From: Actinomyces weissii
Lineage (GTDB): Bacteria > Actinomycetota > Actinomycetes > Actinomycetales > Actinomycetaceae
Direction: 5' to 3'
NCBI RefSeq assembly: GCF_016598775.1
Contig: NZ_CP066802.1
Span: 310,001 to 374,000 of the forward strand
Length of the DNA: 64,000 bases
Below, piece after piece: positions 52,750 through 62,210 of this stretch. Made by a program: the position numbers and the translations under genes. Position 1 is the stretch's first letter. The number at the start of each line of letters is the position of its first letter. The notes under the pieces were generated by a model. It was not told where the DNA came from. It made no database searches and saw only the letters and a program-made list of their open reading frames with translations.

Positions 52750-55089
52750 ATGCGTCTGCCCTCGTTCTCCAAGACACTGGGCCTCTCAGCAGCCTTTGCC
52801 CTGGCCCTGCTCGGCACTACCACGGCCGCCCCCGCCCAGGCGGACCCCGGCGGCTCCACCACCATCAACCTGGTGGGCATCACCGACCTGCACGGGCACA
52901 TCGCCCGCGTCACCGACTCCAAGACCGGTGCCGTCAAGGAGCCCGGCGCCGTCACCATGGCCTGCGAGATCGCCAAGGCCCGCGCCGCCGACCCGGACAC
53001 TCTGCTGGTCTCCAACGGCGACAACGTGGGTGGCTCCGCCTACATCTCCTCGATCCTCAAGGACCAGCCCACCATCGACGTCCTCAACGCCATGGGCCTG
53101 GACGTCACCAGCGCCGGGAACCACGAGTTCGACCAGGGGATCGACGACCTGGGCGGCCGCCTGGTCAAGGAGCTCCAGGCCCCGATCCTGTCCGCCAACG
53201 TCACCGGCAACGCCGGCCTGGACGCAGAGGGCGACCGGGGCGTGTTCGTCAAGGACGTCAAGGGCCTCAAGGTCGGGTTCATCGGCGTGGTCACCGACGA
53301 GCTGCCCAGCCTCGTGTCCAGGTCCGCCCTCAAGGGCCTGCGTATAACCGGGGCCCTGGAGGCCGCCAACGCCCGCGCCACCGAGCTCAAGGACGGCAAC
53401 CCCGCCAACGGTGAGGCCGACGTCGTCGTGGTCCTGGCCCACGAGGACGCCGACGTGATCGGCCCCCAGTTCAACGGCTCCGTGGACGCCGTCGTCGGTG
53501 GGCACACCCACGTGCCCTACGAGGCCACCGTCACCGGCAAGGACGGCAACCAGATCGCCGTGATCCAGCCCGACCACTACGGCCTCAAGCTGGGGCAGGT
53601 CTCCCTGAGCTACGACCCCGCCACCAGGAAGGTCACCCCCCTGGTGGTCAAGAACCTGGACCTGTCCACCTCCACCTGCAACACCGACGCCTACGGCGTC
53701 GAGGCCCTGGTGAGCAAGGCCGCCAAGGACTCCGAGGCCGCAGGCGCCCAGGTCCTGGCCCAGCTCGGCACCGACTTCCTGCGCGGCACCAACGACGGCA
53801 CGGACAGCGGCGCCAACCGCTCCACCGAGTCCACCGCCTCCAACGTGATCGCCGACTCCTTCCAGGCCTGGCTGGCCCAGGACATCAAGCCTGCGGGCAA
53901 GCACCACGTCGGCCTCATGAACCCCGGCGGCGTGCGCGGCGACTACCTCAAGGGTGAGCTCACCGAGGGCGAGGCCTACACCGTCCAGCCCTTTGGCAAC
54001 GAGATGGCCTACGCCACCATCACCGGGGCCCAGCTCAAGCAGGTCCTGCGCGAGCAGTGGCAGCCCACCACCTCCCGCGCCGGGCTGACCCTGGGCGTGT
54101 CCAGCAACGTGCGCGTGTACGCCAACCTGGACGCCTCCGAGGAGCTAAACGGGTACTACCAGCAGATCAGCAGCGGGACCAAGACCGCTGCGGAGCTGGC
54201 CAGCGCCATCGACGCCGCCCGCGCGCGGGTGATCGAGGCGGTGTACGTGGACGGTGCTCCGCTTGCTGACGAGGCCTCCGTGGTGGTGGCCTCCAACACC
54301 TTCCTGCTGGCCGGTGGCGACAGCTTCAACACCCTGGGCACCGCCACCATGATCAACACCGGCATCCTGGACCGCACGGTCACCGCCAAGTACCTCAAGG
54401 CGGTTGAGCCCGCCCAGGCCAGCCTGGTCAAGCGCCAGATGGCGGTGGACATCGACACCGACGTCCAGGCCGGGACCACCACCCTGCGCCTGGCCGGTCT
54501 GAGCTTCACCGCCGCCAGCGAGCAGGCTCAGCCTGGGCAGGTGGTGCAGGTGCTGCTGACTGCCAAGAAGGCTGACGGCTCAGCTGTGGAGGTGGCGCAG
54601 GCACCGGTGGACCTGAGCCTCACCCCGGGCCTGCCCGACACCGGGCGCGCCAGCATCACCTTCTCCCTGCCCGAGGGGCTGGCCACCGAGTCCTGCACCC
54701 TGACCGACGTCAGCACCGGCAAGCCGGTAGACACCACCTGCGCCCAGGTAGCGATCAACCTGGTGGACCGGGGCCAGCAGCGCACCGAGCTGGACCTCTA
54801 CGCGCAGATTCAGGCCCAGCCTGCTAGCGGCTCCACCACGCCAGGCGGCTCCGCTGCCCCCGGCGGTAGCGGCCAGCCGCAGGCCGGGGGGCAGCCTGGG
54901 AACAAGCCCCAGCCGCCGGGGGTGACCCTGCCGACGGCGGTGCCCACCAACGGGCCCGTGGTCCAGGGGCCCAACGGCCAGCCGGGCAAGCTCGCGCGCA
55001 CCGGTGTGTCCGCGGGCCTGGGGCTGGCCTGCGTGGGCCTGCTGGGTGTGGGAGCGCTGCTGCTGGCACGCCGACGCGCCCGTAGCTGA
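52750..55089 (+). CDS. Cell-wall-anchored 5'-nucleotidase / UDP-sugar hydrolase family protein
   Basis: A 779-residue secreted metallophosphoesterase that would dephosphorylate extracellular nucleotides. It has a signal peptide (residues 1-32). The metal motifs are ITDLHGHI, SNGDNVGG, GNHEFDQG and VGGHTHVPYE in the first 260 residues, followed by the 5'-nucleotidase C-terminal domain (NPGGVRGDYLKGELTEGEAY) to about residue 540 and a beta domain. A Gly/Ser/Pro/Gln linker precedes the sorting signal LARTG, a hydrophobic span and RRRARS. LAxTG is the class E sortase-type motif used in actinobacteria. Such enzymes salvage nucleosides and can make adenosine from ATP near host cells. Confidence 0.94.
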   Translation: MRLPSFSKTLGLSAAFALALLGTTTAAPAQADPGGSTTINLVGITDLHGHIARVTDSKTGAVKEPGAVTMACEIAKARAADPDTLLVSNGDNVGGSAYISSILKDQPTIDVLNAMGLDVTSAGNHEFDQGIDDLGGRLVKELQAPILSANVTGNAGLDAEGDRGVFVKDVKGLKVGFIGVVTDELPSLVSRSALKGLRITGALEAANARATELKDGNPANGEADVVVVLAHEDADVIGPQFNGSVDAVVGGHTHVPYEATVTGKDGNQIAVIQPDHYGLKLGQVSLSYDPATRKVTPLVVKNLDLSTSTCNTDAYGVEALVSKAAKDSEAAGAQVLAQLGTDFLRGTNDGTDSGANRSTESTASNVIADSFQAWLAQDIKPAGKHHVGLMNPGGVRGDYLKGELTEGEAYTVQPFGNEMAYATITGAQLKQVLREQWQPTTSRAGLTLGVSSNVRVYANLDASEELNGYYQQISSGTKTAAELASAIDAARARVIEAVYVDGAPLADEASVVVASNTFLLAGGDSFNTLGTATMINTGILDRTVTAKYLKAVEPAQASLVKRQMAVDIDTDVQAGTTTLRLAGLSFTAASEQAQPGQVVQVLLTAKKADGSAVEVAQAPVDLSLTPGLPDTGRASITFSLPEGLATESCTLTDVSTGKPVDTTCAQVAINLVDRGQQRTELDLYAQIQAQPASGSTTPGGSAAPGGSGQPQAGGQPGNKPQPPGVTLPTAVPTNGPVVQGPNGQPGKLARTGVSAGLGLACVGLLGVGALLLARRRARS

Positions 55090-55134
55090 ACTTGGGGCGG
55101 GGGCTGGTGCGGGCCCGCAGGCTATGGTCAGGCC

Positions 55135-55563
55135 ATGCCTGCTCGACGTCGTATCGACCCCGCCCAGGGCGCCCAGGCCGTGCGCTCCTGGGCCGCCGTC
55201 AACCCACCGGACGCAGGCCGCCAAGCCGCCACCGGCCCCGCCGTCGCCAGCCCACAGGCATCCACCGCCGTGGGCCGGAGCACCACCGCCACCGCGGTGC
55301 GCTTCACCCTGGAGGAGCTAGCGGCCTGCGCGCCGGGCCGCTCCGTCGAGGTGCGCGTGCCGCCCTACGGGGTGACCCAGGTGGTCGCAGGCACGGTCCA
55401 CCGGCGCGGCACCCCGCCGTCGGTGGTGGAGACCGACGCCGACACCTGGCTGGCCCTGGCCACCGGGAGACTGACCTGGCAGGAGGCCCTGGACTCAGCC
55501 GCCCTAAGGGCCTCGGGGGAGCGCTGCGACCTGTCCGCCTACCTGCCCCTGCTACGCGCCTAG
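55135..55563 (+). CDS. Small sterol-carrier-family (SCP_3-like) protein
   Basis: A 142-residue protein resembling the actinobacterial SCP ortholog family. After a variable Ala/Pro-rich N-terminus (1-50), the conserved part is AVRFTLEELAACAPGRSVEVRVPPYGVTQVV and ETDADTWLALATGRLTWQEAL, the latter typical of SCP-like folds. It is likely cytoplasmic. Ligand and function are unknown. Confidence 0.78.
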   Translation: MPARRRIDPAQGAQAVRSWAAVNPPDAGRQAATGPAVASPQASTAVGRSTTATAVRFTLEELAACAPGRSVEVRVPPYGVTQVVAGTVHRRGTPPSVVETDADTWLALATGRLTWQEALDSAALRASGERCDLSAYLPLLRA

Positions 55564-55792
55564 GGCACCAGTCCGGTCCTGTAGCGGATCAGGGCACGCA
55601 CACGGCGAGGACACCGCCTCAGCACACGTGAACCCGTCCCGTGGCGGCTCAGGGCACGCCAGTCCCCTCCCGCCACCTGCCTGGCGCCCGCCGCCCCCTC
55701 CTGCCCGGGAACGACGCCCAGGTGGTACCCAGGCAGCGCCCTCAGGCCCGCGCCTAGCGCCCACAGGCCCCCGCCTCCGCTATTTTCGGGCC

Positions 55793-57385
55793 ATGACCCG
55801 TTTGCGTATGCCCCGCTTCACGGCCCCACCCGCTGAAGTCACCGCCGCCCTGGACGCCCTGCGCCAACGCTACGAGGTGCCCCAGGGATTCTCGGCCGCC
55901 GCCCAGACCGAGGCCCAGGAGGCCGTGCGCAGCTGGCAGGCCGACGGCGCCGCCCGCTTCCTGGACGCCGGGGCCCGTGACGCCCGCGACCTGCCGCTGG
56001 TCACCATCGACCCACCCGGCTCCCGGGACCTGGACCAGGCCCTCCTGATCGAGCGCTTCAACGGCGCCCCCGCCCCGGCGGCCCCGAAGGCCCAGGCAGC
56101 CACCGACCCACGCCCCGGTGCCCGCCCGCTGCCCGTCGGCACCACCTACCGGGTCAGCTACGCCATCGCCTCCCTGGGTACCTTTGTTAGCCCCGGCGGC
56201 GCCCTGGACGCCGAGCTGCACATCCGCGGCGAGACCATCTACACCCCCGACCGGTCCACCGCCCTGCACCCGGAGGTGCTGTCCCACGGCGCCGCCTCCC
56301 TGCTGCCCGACCAGGACACCCCCGCCTGCCTGTGGACCATAGACCTCGACGCCGACGGCGCCGTCCTGTCCGCCCACGTGGAACGCGCCCTGGTCCGCTC
56401 CCGGGTCCGCCTGGACTACCAGCAGGTGCAGGACGCGATCGACGGCGTCGCCCCGCTGCCCCCGGCGGCACCCGCCGACCTGCCCCGCCTGCTGGAGGCC
56501 GTCGGACAGGCCCGCCAGGCCCAGGAGGCCGCCCGGGGCGGCATCTCCCTGCGCCTGCCCGAGCAGGACGTGGAGGAGGTCCCCGAGGCCCCCGGCGCCC
56601 CCAGCGGCTACCGCCTGGTGTTCCGGGCCACCCGGCCCGCCGAGGAGTACAACGCCCAGGTCTCGCTGCTCACGGGCGTGTGCGCCGCCCAGATGATGCT
56701 GCAGGCCGGGGTCGGGGTGCTGCGCACCATGCCGCCCGCCCCCGAGCCCGCGATCCAGCGCCTGCGGTACGTGGCCCGGGGGCTGCGCATCAGCTGGCCC
56801 CGGGAGACGAGCTACCCCCAGCTGCTGCGTACCCTCAGCTCCAGCGTCCCCACCCAGGCCGCCTTCATGGACCAGGCGGCCGGGCTGTTCCGGGGCGCCG
56901 GGTACACGGTCTTCGGGCCGGAGGGGCTGCCGTTGCCCCAGGGAGACCTGGCCGCGCACGCCGCAGTGGCCGCCCCCTACGCCCACGTGACCGCACCCCT
57001 GCGCCGTCTGGTGGACCGCTACGGCCTGGAGATCTGCCTGGCCGTCTGCGCGGGCCAGGCGGTGCCCGAATGGGTGCTGGCCGCCCTGCCCACCCTGCCA
57101 GCCACCATGGCCACCACCGGCAGGCGGGCCAACGCGGTGGAGCGCGGGGCGCTGGACGCCATCGAGACCCTGGTGCTCAGCCGGAGCGTCGGCCAGGTCT
57201 TCGAGGGGGTCATCACCTCCGCGCGCGGCCCCCAGGGCGAGCTCGTGCTGGCCGACCCCGCCGTCGTGTCCACGGTGGTGGCGCAGGACCGGGAGCGCCT
57301 GCCCGTGGGCGGCACCGTCAGGGCGCGCCTGGTGCAGGCCGACCCTGCCCGGGGGGTCTCCCGCTTCAGGCTGCTGCGTGCCTGA
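55793..57385 (+). CDS. RNB-domain ribonuclease (RNase II/R family)
   Basis: A 530-residue 3'-5' exoribonuclease. The RNB catalytic stretch is TIDPPGSRDLDQALLIE: three of the four family Asp residues are present and the fourth position is Gln. Later family blocks EYNAQVSLLTGVCAAQMML and YAHVTAPLRRLVDRYGLEI are present. The start at 55793 leaves only about 60 residues before the domain, so the two N-terminal cold-shock domains of E. coli RNase II are missing. The shortened form with DLDQ is, to my knowledge, the usual actinobacterial type. The stop is 20 bp from the convergent ABC ATPase stop. Confidence 0.9.
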   Translation: MTRLRMPRFTAPPAEVTAALDALRQRYEVPQGFSAAAQTEAQEAVRSWQADGAARFLDAGARDARDLPLVTIDPPGSRDLDQALLIERFNGAPAPAAPKAQAATDPRPGARPLPVGTTYRVSYAIASLGTFVSPGGALDAELHIRGETIYTPDRSTALHPEVLSHGAASLLPDQDTPACLWTIDLDADGAVLSAHVERALVRSRVRLDYQQVQDAIDGVAPLPPAAPADLPRLLEAVGQARQAQEAARGGISLRLPEQDVEEVPEAPGAPSGYRLVFRATRPAEEYNAQVSLLTGVCAAQMMLQAGVGVLRTMPPAPEPAIQRLRYVARGLRISWPRETSYPQLLRTLSSSVPTQAAFMDQAAGLFRGAGYTVFGPEGLPLPQGDLAAHAAVAAPYAHVTAPLRRLVDRYGLEICLAVCAGQAVPEWVLAALPTLPATMATTGRRANAVERGALDAIETLVLSRSVGQVFEGVITSARGPQGELVLADPAVVSTVVAQDRERLPVGGTVRARLVQADPARGVSRFRLLRA

Positions 57386-57404
57386 GGCGCCACACGGCCC
57401 CGGA

Positions 57405-58310
57405 CTAGACGCCTAGCCCCGTCATCAGGCTGGTGACCTGCGCCAGCCGGGTCGCCTGCGCCTCCTGCCCTGCCCGGCCCTGAAGCCGTGGCCCCGCCCG
57501 CCCCGCTTCCTGCCGCGCGGACTGTGCCGCGGCAGCGTCAGGAACCGGTGCCTTCGCCTGCACCAGCGCCTCCGGGCCCTGATGCGCGGATGCCGCCCCC
57601 GGTTCCGGCCCTGCGCCCGCGCCCGGCGTCGGCCCGTACTCGCGCAGGTCCAGGTCACCGGCCACCGCCCCGTCGACCAGGGCCAGCACCCGGTCGGCGC
57701 AGGCCGCCACCTGCGGGTCGTGCGTGACCAGCACGATGCTGCACCCCTGGGCGTGCACCCGCCCCAGCAGCCCCAGCACCTGGGCCGCCGCCGCCCGGTT
57801 CAAGGCCCCCGTGGGCTCATCGCCCATAATCAGCCGTGCCCCGTTGACCAGTGCCCGGCACAGGCTGGCCCGCTGCAGCTGCCCTCCGGAGACCTGTGAG
57901 GGCAGGTGGTCCGCTACCGCCGCCACCCCCATCTCCTCCAGCAGCTCCTCCGCCCGGGCTGCCACCACCGCCCGCGGCTCCCGGCCCGCCAGCAGGGCCG
58001 GCAGCACCACATTGTCCCGCAGGCTCAAGGTGGCCAGCAGGCGCGGCTGCTGGAACACGAAGCCCAGACGCCCCAGCCGCAGCGCCGCCAGCTCCTTCTC
58101 CGCCAGGCGCGTGAGGTCCTGCCCGTCCAGCAGCACCCGCCCCGACGTCGGCTGGTCCAGCCCGGACAGCAGGTGCAGCAGCGTGGACTTGCCCGACCCC
58201 GAGGGGCCCATCACCGCCAGGAACTGCCCGTCCGGCACCACCAGGTCAATGCCTTGCAGCACCCGCCCGTGCCCCGGGTACTCCTTGGTCAACGCGCTCG
58301 CCTCAAGCAT
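57405..58310 (-). CDS. ABC transporter ATP-binding protein (MacB/LolD-like)
   Basis: A 301-residue ATPase for the FtsX-type permease upstream. Walker A GPSGSGKST (35-43), Q-loop FVFQQPRL, signature VSGGQLQRA, Walker B LIMGDEPTGAL and switch His in LVTHD are complete. The domain ends near residue 225; the last 75 residues are Ala/Gln/Gly/Arg-rich and probably disordered, an unusual addition. ATG 58310 has GGAG at a good distance; GTG 58313 is an alternative directly after the permease stop. Confidence 0.92.
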   Translation of the reverse strand: MLEASALTKEYPGHGRVLQGIDLVVPDGQFLAVMGPSGSGKSTLLHLLSGLDQPTSGRVLLDGQDLTRLAEKELAALRLGRLGFVFQQPRLLATLSLRDNVVLPALLAGREPRAVVAARAEELLEEMGVAAVADHLPSQVSGGQLQRASLCRALVNGARLIMGDEPTGALNRAAAAQVLGLLGRVHAQGCSIVLVTHDPQVAACADRVLALVDGAVAGDLDLREYGPTPGAGAGPEPGAASAHQGPEALVQAKAPVPDAAAAQSARQEAGRAGPRLQGRAGQEAQATRLAQVTSLMTGLGV

Positions 58311-58313
58311 CAC

Positions 58314-60707
58314 TCACTCCTGCTCCACCAGTGCCACCCCAGCCAGCGGGCGCAGGCCCAGGACCAGGGCGCCGGACACCGCCGCCAGGACCAGCCCCGG
58401 CAGCAGCACCCAAGAGGTCAAAGGATCCGAGCTCAGGCGCACCCCCGGCGCCCCGAAGGCCCCCAGCACCACCCGCAGCAGCGGCTGCCCCAGCAGCTGC
58501 GCGCCCACCGCCCCCGACACCAGCCCCAGCGCCGTCGGCAGCAGGAAACGCACCAGGTACTGCCGCCGCACCTGCGCCAGGCTGGCCCCCAGGGCCCGCA
58601 GCAGCGCCACCTGCCCCCGCTCCCGGGTCACCAGCAGCACCACCGCCAAGGCGGTGACCACCAGGGTCAGCAGGCTGCCGCCCACCGCCGCCACCCGCAC
58701 CACCGTGCGCAGCTGGCTGGAGGTCGCCCCCAGGGTTTGGGAGGTGAACTGCTCCACGCTGCTGACCTTCACCCCGGGCAGCTCGGTTCCCAGGTCTGCG
58801 ACCACCGCCTCCGCCCGCCCCGGCTCCACCAGGTCCACGTAGATGACCTGCCACAAGGGCGCCTCGCTCCCCGGCAGCCGCGCCTTGGCGGTCTTCCCGC
58901 CGAAGGTGATGTCCTGGTAGACGCCGGTGACCGTCAGCAGCCGCACGCCTGCACCGTCGTCCAGCTCCACGCTGCCTCCCACGGTCACGGCCAGCTCCTG
59001 GGCCTGGTTGTGGGACAGGGACACCTCCTGCTCCGTGCGTGGCGCCCGACCCAGCTCGTAGGCCAGGGGGAAGGCCTCATGGTCCCCCGACTGCACCAGC
59101 ACGCTGCCCCACCGGCCACCCGGCGCCCGCATCCCGTGGCGCTCCGAGACCAGCAGGGTGTGCCGGGCGACGTCGGCGCGCCCCGCCAGCAGCTCCTCCA
59201 CCTGGGTGGCGCTCGCGGCCCCGGCGGGCACGTCCACCCGCAGGTCGCAGCGCCCCGCCCCCAGGTAGGTGGTGAAGGACGGCGACTCCATGGTGGCCAG
59301 CACCCCGGCCGGCAGGCTCACCGCCGCCACCGCCAGGGCCACCACGCCCAGCAGCAGCAAGGACGAGCCGTGGAAGGCCCCCCGCAGGCCCAGGAATCCC
59401 GGCACCCCCAGTGGCGAGCGCAGCAGGCTCGCGTGCCGCCGCCGGGGCAGGGCCGCCAGCAGAGGCCGTTGCCACCCCAACAGCCGCGTCAGCAGGCGAC
59501 GACGCCGGTGCTGGGCGGTGGTCCCGGTGGCCGCCGCCCGCAGCATCTCCACCGCCCCCAGGCGGCCCAGCCGCCTGAGCACCCGGCTGCTGGTGGCCAG
59601 CACCAGCAGCGCCACCGCGCTCGCCCCCAGCACCGGGGCGACCACCACCGGCAGCAGCCCGCTGGGGCGCCCCAGGTACAGCACCACGGGCTGCTGCAGC
59701 ACCGCCGTCAGCGGGAAGGCCGTCGCCAGCCCCACCCCGGCCCCCACCAGGGACAGGGCCGTGTACTTGGTGCCGTAGAGCCTGCGCGTGCCCGCAGCCG
59801 GGGCCCCTATGGCCTTGAGGGTGGCGATCTCCGCCAGGTCCCCCTCCAGCGCCGTCAGCAGGGCGAAGCGCAGCGCCAGCAGCATTGCGCCGGACAGCAC
59901 CCCAGCCACCAGCAGCAGCGCCGCCGCCAGCAGGTAGGTGCTCAGGCCGTTCATGAGCTTGAACACCGTGGCGTCCACGCTGATGCCGTTGGCGGGTAGG
60001 CCCGCCTGCCGGTAGGAGTCCATGACCTGGGCGGTGCCTGCCCCCGGGGCGGTGCGCAGCTCCACCAGCTGCTCGGGCGCCAGGTGGGGGCGCAGCCGCT
60101 CAAAGTCGGCGGCGTTGACCACCAGGCGCTTGGAGGTGACCAGGGAGGGGTTCATCTGGGCGTCGCGCACGAAGCCTGCCACCCGCAGCTCCAGCACCTG
60201 TCCGGCGGCGGTGACGTGCACCGCACCGCCAGCCTGGGTGCTGCCCTGCGCCTGGTAGTGCACCGGCAGCCAGACCTCCCCGGGGGCCGGGTGTACTGGC
60301 TGCCCGGCGGCGTCCACCAGCAGGTCGAAACGCTCAGGGGCAACCACCAGGGCGGGCTCCAGTACGGAGCCGGCCTGGGAGACGCCGTCGATCCACAGCT
60401 GCTGGCCGGGCACCGGCAGGGTGGTGAGCACCTGCGCGTCCACCACCTGCGGCTGGGAGGCGGCCCAGGCCTGGATGTCCTCGACCTGTGCCGTGGTGAG
60501 CGGTCCGGCGTGCATCTGTACCAGGTCCGGGGGCAGGGCCTGCTGCCAGAAGCTGTTGGTGGCGGCGTAGGTGCGGGCCACCAGGGCGGCGCCGGTGGCT
60601 ACGAGCGTGGTGGACACGGCCACCAGCACCACCAGCACCAGGCTGACGGTCCGGGAGCGGCGCAGGTCGGCGCGCAGCAGGCGCAGCAGCACGGCCCCCA
60701 CGGTCAC
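58314..60707 (-). CDS. FtsX-family ABC transporter permease
   Basis: A 797-residue permease with two FtsX units: an N-terminal span (TVSLVLVVLVAVSTTLVAT) and extracytoplasmic domain, three spans near 260-380, a second span near 450, a second large domain, and three C-terminal spans. This layout is that of MacB/duplicated FtsX permeases, which move lipids, peptides or drugs by mechanotransmission rather than as a channel. GTG start overlaps the MFS gene end by 4 bp. Confidence 0.9.
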   Translation of the reverse strand: MTVGAVLLRLLRADLRRSRTVSLVLVVLVAVSTTLVATGAALVARTYAATNSFWQQALPPDLVQMHAGPLTTAQVEDIQAWAASQPQVVDAQVLTTLPVPGQQLWIDGVSQAGSVLEPALVVAPERFDLLVDAAGQPVHPAPGEVWLPVHYQAQGSTQAGGAVHVTAAGQVLELRVAGFVRDAQMNPSLVTSKRLVVNAADFERLRPHLAPEQLVELRTAPGAGTAQVMDSYRQAGLPANGISVDATVFKLMNGLSTYLLAAALLLVAGVLSGAMLLALRFALLTALEGDLAEIATLKAIGAPAAGTRRLYGTKYTALSLVGAGVGLATAFPLTAVLQQPVVLYLGRPSGLLPVVVAPVLGASAVALLVLATSSRVLRRLGRLGAVEMLRAAATGTTAQHRRRRLLTRLLGWQRPLLAALPRRRHASLLRSPLGVPGFLGLRGAFHGSSLLLLGVVALAVAAVSLPAGVLATMESPSFTTYLGAGRCDLRVDVPAGAASATQVEELLAGRADVARHTLLVSERHGMRAPGGRWGSVLVQSGDHEAFPLAYELGRAPRTEQEVSLSHNQAQELAVTVGGSVELDDGAGVRLLTVTGVYQDITFGGKTAKARLPGSEAPLWQVIYVDLVEPGRAEAVVADLGTELPGVKVSSVEQFTSQTLGATSSQLRTVVRVAAVGGSLLTLVVTALAVVLLVTRERGQVALLRALGASLAQVRRQYLVRFLLPTALGLVSGAVGAQLLGQPLLRVVLGAFGAPGVRLSSDPLTSWVLLPGLVLAAVSGALVLGLRPLAGVALVEQE

Positions 60708-62200
60708 CCAGCCCCTTCCGGCTCAGGGTGCTGCGCAGGAGCCTGTGCCCTCGGGCCGGGCCAGGTCCCAGAGCCCCCGGGGGTGGTCTGCTGGACGACG
60801 ACGGCGCGCTGCCGGGTGGTGGTTCTCGGCTTGCTGGCGCCGCGCTGCCGGGTAGCGGCAGGTGGCTGTCCGGTGCCTTCCGGCCGGTCGGCGGCTCCTG
60901 GCTGGCTGGGTGGGTCCGGCTGGCTGACGCTCTGCCGCTGGCTGGTCACGACCACCCCGCGCAGCAGCGGGGAGGCCGCCAGGGGCAGGAGCGAGAGGCA
61001 GGCCAGCCCCGTCGTCGCCAGCAGCAGCGCCGTGCCCCGGCCCGCACCGACCCCCACCAGGGGTCCCAGGGTGGGGGCCAGGGGGCCCGCCTCCCGTAGC
61101 AGGGGCTCAAAGCCCCTGTCCGCCAGGGGTCCAGCCACCGCGTAGGCCACCAGGTAGCCCAGCTGGGAGACCAGGCCGATCAGCCCCCAGGCCCGCCCCT
61201 GCTGCTCGTCACCGACGCGCGTGCGCACCACCAGGTCCGCACCGGTCTGGCAGGCTGCCAGTGCCCCGAATACCAGGAAGCAGCAGGCACCGATACCAGC
61301 CAGGTTCCCCGCCAGGGGCAGCAGCAGCAGTCCCAGGGACAGGATGGCGGTCCCGGCGGTCAGCAGCCGCCAGGGCACGGGCCGGGGCAGCGCCCCTACC
61401 ACCAGGGCCCCTGCCAGCAGCCCGGTGGCGGCCAGCGACTGGGTGGTGCCCACCGCGTCGACGTCGTAGCGGGCCAGCATCACTACCGGCAGCAGCACCT
61501 GCAGGCTGCCGAGCACCACCGTGAGCAGGCTGGCCAGGGTGATAGCCCGCCGCACCTGCGGGGTACGGGCCAAGGTGCTGGCGGCGTCCCGCAGCTGGGC
61601 CAGCAGGCTGTCACCCTGCCCGGCGGTAGGTGAGGTGCCCGAGGTGGTGCGACGGCGCACGTACAGGGTGCAGGCCAAGGTCACCAGCACGCTGGCCACG
61701 TCCAGCCACAGGACGGTGGCGGTGCCCGAGCGCACCAGCACCGCCCCAGCCAGCACCGGGGCCAGCAGGAACTTGGAGGCGGAGGCCAGCTGCAGCAGGC
61801 TGGAGGCCTTGGCGTACTGCTCCGCGGGCACCAGGTCGTTCACGGAGGCGCGCAGGGCGGGCTCGGTCAGGGCCGCCAGGCAGGAGGAGGCAGTCACGCC
61901 CACGAGCACCAGCGCCAGGGGCGTGCTGGGGCGGGAGAGGGCCGCCAGCACCAGCAGCAGGCCGAAGGCGGAGCCGCCGTCGCCCAGCAGCATCATGGTG
62001 CGTCGGTCGTGGCGGTCGGCCAGGGCGCCAGCCAGCGGTCCCAGCAGGACGATCGGGGTGAAGGCGCACAGCTGTACCAGGGCCACGGCGGAGGCGGTGC
62101 CCTGCGTGGCGTAGGCCCAGGCGGCCAGGGCGAAGGCGGTCATGCCGGAGCCCAGCGAGGTGGTGAAGGACCCCAGCACCAGGACTAGCAGGCGGTTCAT
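60704..62200 (-). CDS. MFS exporter
   Basis: A 498-residue major facilitator with twelve predicted spans. The loop 2-3 motif is LAGALADRHDRRTMML, typical of drug-efflux members, with a weaker repeat (GPLADRGFEPLL) in the second half. The last 80-90 residues form a hydrophilic Gln/Pro/Arg/Thr tail. It lies 10 bp downstream of the TetR gene and overlaps the permease, so all four genes probably share one message. Substrate unknown. Confidence 0.92.
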   Translation of the reverse strand: MNRLLVLVLGSFTTSLGSGMTAFALAAWAYATQGTASAVALVQLCAFTPIVLLGPLAGALADRHDRRTMMLLGDGGSAFGLLLVLAALSRPSTPLALVLVGVTASSCLAALTEPALRASVNDLVPAEQYAKASSLLQLASASKFLLAPVLAGAVLVRSGTATVLWLDVASVLVTLACTLYVRRRTTSGTSPTAGQGDSLLAQLRDAASTLARTPQVRRAITLASLLTVVLGSLQVLLPVVMLARYDVDAVGTTQSLAATGLLAGALVVGALPRPVPWRLLTAGTAILSLGLLLLPLAGNLAGIGACCFLVFGALAACQTGADLVVRTRVGDEQQGRAWGLIGLVSQLGYLVAYAVAGPLADRGFEPLLREAGPLAPTLGPLVGVGAGRGTALLLATTGLACLSLLPLAASPLLRGVVVTSQRQSVSQPDPPSQPGAADRPEGTGQPPAATRQRGASKPRTTTRQRAVVVQQTTPGGSGTWPGPRAQAPAQHPEPEGAG

Positions 62201-62210
62201 GGCGGGGCCT

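Noticed and set aside
57906..59999. A 697-codon plus-strand frame rich in Gln, His and Arg opposite the ABC genes
   Set aside because: No plausible fold; the minus strand has complete ATPase and permease motifs over the same bases.
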